From: CAYGDT01 sp964348745
Lineage (GTDB): Bacteria; Patescibacteriota; Gracilibacteria; Peribacterales; Peribacteraceae
Assembly (NCBI GenBank): GCA_964348745.1
Contig: CAYGDT010000067.1
Coordinates: 1-7,428 of the forward strand
DNA length: 7,428 nt
Direction: 5' to 3'
Made by a program: the position numbers and the translations under genes. Shown here in pieces: positions 6,735 through 7,428 of the stretch (positions are counted from its first letter, which is position 1; every line of letters starts with the position of its first letter). A model generated the notes under the pieces. That model searched no databases. It had not been told where the DNA came from and saw only the letters and a program-made list of their open reading frames with translations.

Positions 6735-7428
6735 ATGAAACCCGAGGATTTTGTCCACTTGCACTGCCATAGCACCTACTCGCTGCTGGAGGCGCTGCCG
6801 AGCCCGGAAGAGGTGGTGCTCCGCGCAAAGGAGCTCGGGCAAACGGCAGTAGGTCTTGCCGACAAGGGGTTTACATACGGACTGGCTGAATTGTATCAGT
6901 ACGGAAAAAAACACGGCGTACGGACGATCCTCGGAATCGAAACCTACGTGGCATCGCGCTCGCGCATGGACAAGGAGAGCGGCATCGATACGAAGCGTTA
7001 CCCCTTGGTGCTGCTTGCGGAAACGCAGGAAGGATACGAGAACCTGCTGCAACTGGCGACGAAGGCTGCGCTGGAGGGCATGTACTACAAACCGCGCGTG
7101 GACGACGAGCTGTTACAAATCTATGGCAAGGGACTGATCGCCCTCACCGGACCGATCAGTGGTGCCATTCCGCAAGCAGCACTTGCCGAGGACGGCAAGA
7201 GGATACGGGAACTGACAGAAAAGTACCGCGGGTTTTTTGGGGAAGAAAACTTGTACTACGAGCTGATGGAACTGCCGAATGTCACCGGACAATCCGAAGT
7301 CAATCAGCAGCTGATCCGCTGGAGCAAAGAACTGAACGTACCACTGGTCGCTACCTGCAACAGCCACTACGCGCGTCCCGGCGATGCCGAGGCGCACGAC
7401 GTGTTGCTCTGCATCCAGAAGAACGCCC
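6735..7428 (+). CDS. dnaE: DNA polymerase III subunit alpha, N-terminal PHP domain (3'-truncated by window edge)
   Basis: This encodes the catalytic alpha subunit of the replicative DNA polymerase III holoenzyme; 231 codons of a protein usually over 1000 aa are visible. The N-terminus FVHLHCHSTYSLLEALPSPE is the classic DnaE PHP start. It is followed by RAKELGQTAVGLADKGFTYG (30-49), GIETYVA (67-73), the LVLLAETQEGYENLL segment (about 91-105) and HYARPGDAEAHDVLLCIQ (211-228), in the canonical DnaE order. No 3'-5' exonuclease domain interrupts it, so it is DnaE rather than PolC. H10, H12, E69 and H211 of the PHP metal site are kept. The usual His of the DHG motif is K44, the usual His before LLA is P90, the usual QDHG/QNHG-type His is replaced near L180, and the usual NDxH Asp is N209. 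The PHP domain is therefore probably not an active nuclease. ATG 6735 is chosen by alignment with the family start; an in-frame TTG at 6690 would add 15 unlikely residues. The gene may have its own promoter. Confidence 0.97.
   Translation, partial: MKPEDFVHLHCHSTYSLLEALPSPEEVVLRAKELGQTAVGLADKGFTYGLAELYQYGKKHGVRTILGIETYVASRSRMDKESGIDTKRYPLVLLAETQEGYENLLQLATKAALEGMYYKPRVDDELLQIYGKGLIALTGPISGAIPQAALAEDGKRIRELTEKYRGFFGEENLYYELMELPNVTGQSEVNQQLIRWSKELNVPLVATCNSHYARPGDAEAHDVLLCIQKNA

Noticed and set aside
1..7428. CRISPR arrays, tRNA or rRNA genes, insertion sequences, long direct repeats
   Set aside because: No regularly spaced repeats, cloverleaf-like sequences, transposase motifs or terminal inverted repeats were seen on reading either strand; nearly all of the window is coding.

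Overview
The window reads as bacterial chromosome, with every supportable gene on the + strand. Moderate-to-high GC, dense packing, standard stop codons (TGA is used as a real stop in three ATGA junctions) and mostly unrecognisable exported proteins beside a core replication gene suggest an uncultivated lineage. The style recalls Patescibacteria/CPR, such as Peribacteria or Peregrinibacteria relatives. That placement is inference from general impression, not from a marker gene comparison. The three ATGA junctions argue against lineages that read TGA as glycine.

Positions 1-6687 hold five consecutive genes that look like one translationally coupled operon. They are a probably 5'-truncated gene (to 553), a 282-aa protein (550-1398), a 264-aa protein (1395-2189), a 912-aa protein (2192-4930) and a 586-aa protein (4927-6687). 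Three of the four junctions are 4-base ATGA overlaps and the fourth is a 2-base gap. None of the four internal starts has a convincing Shine-Dalgarno sequence. The four complete proteins all begin with a Sec-type signal peptide, and all five are rich in cysteine (about 70 in total). The set therefore looks like a co-exported group of disulfide-stabilised surface or extracytoplasmic proteins. The only recognisable catalytic signature is a zinc-metallopeptidase motif, HEIVH, with a plausible third-ligand Glu, in the 912-aa protein. The 282-aa and 264-aa proteins look like distant paralogues. I do not recognise a characterised system here. A multi-component cell-surface or secretion-associated complex with one processing enzyme is the simplest reading, and it is a hypothesis.

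A 47-base gap (6688-6734) contains an 8-bp perfect inverted repeat and an extended -10 promoter-like sequence placed so close to the next ATG that the transcript would be nearly leaderless. From 6735 to the window end is the N-terminal PHP domain of a DnaE-type DNA polymerase III alpha subunit, cut off by the window edge. Several of its usual PHP metal ligands are substituted.
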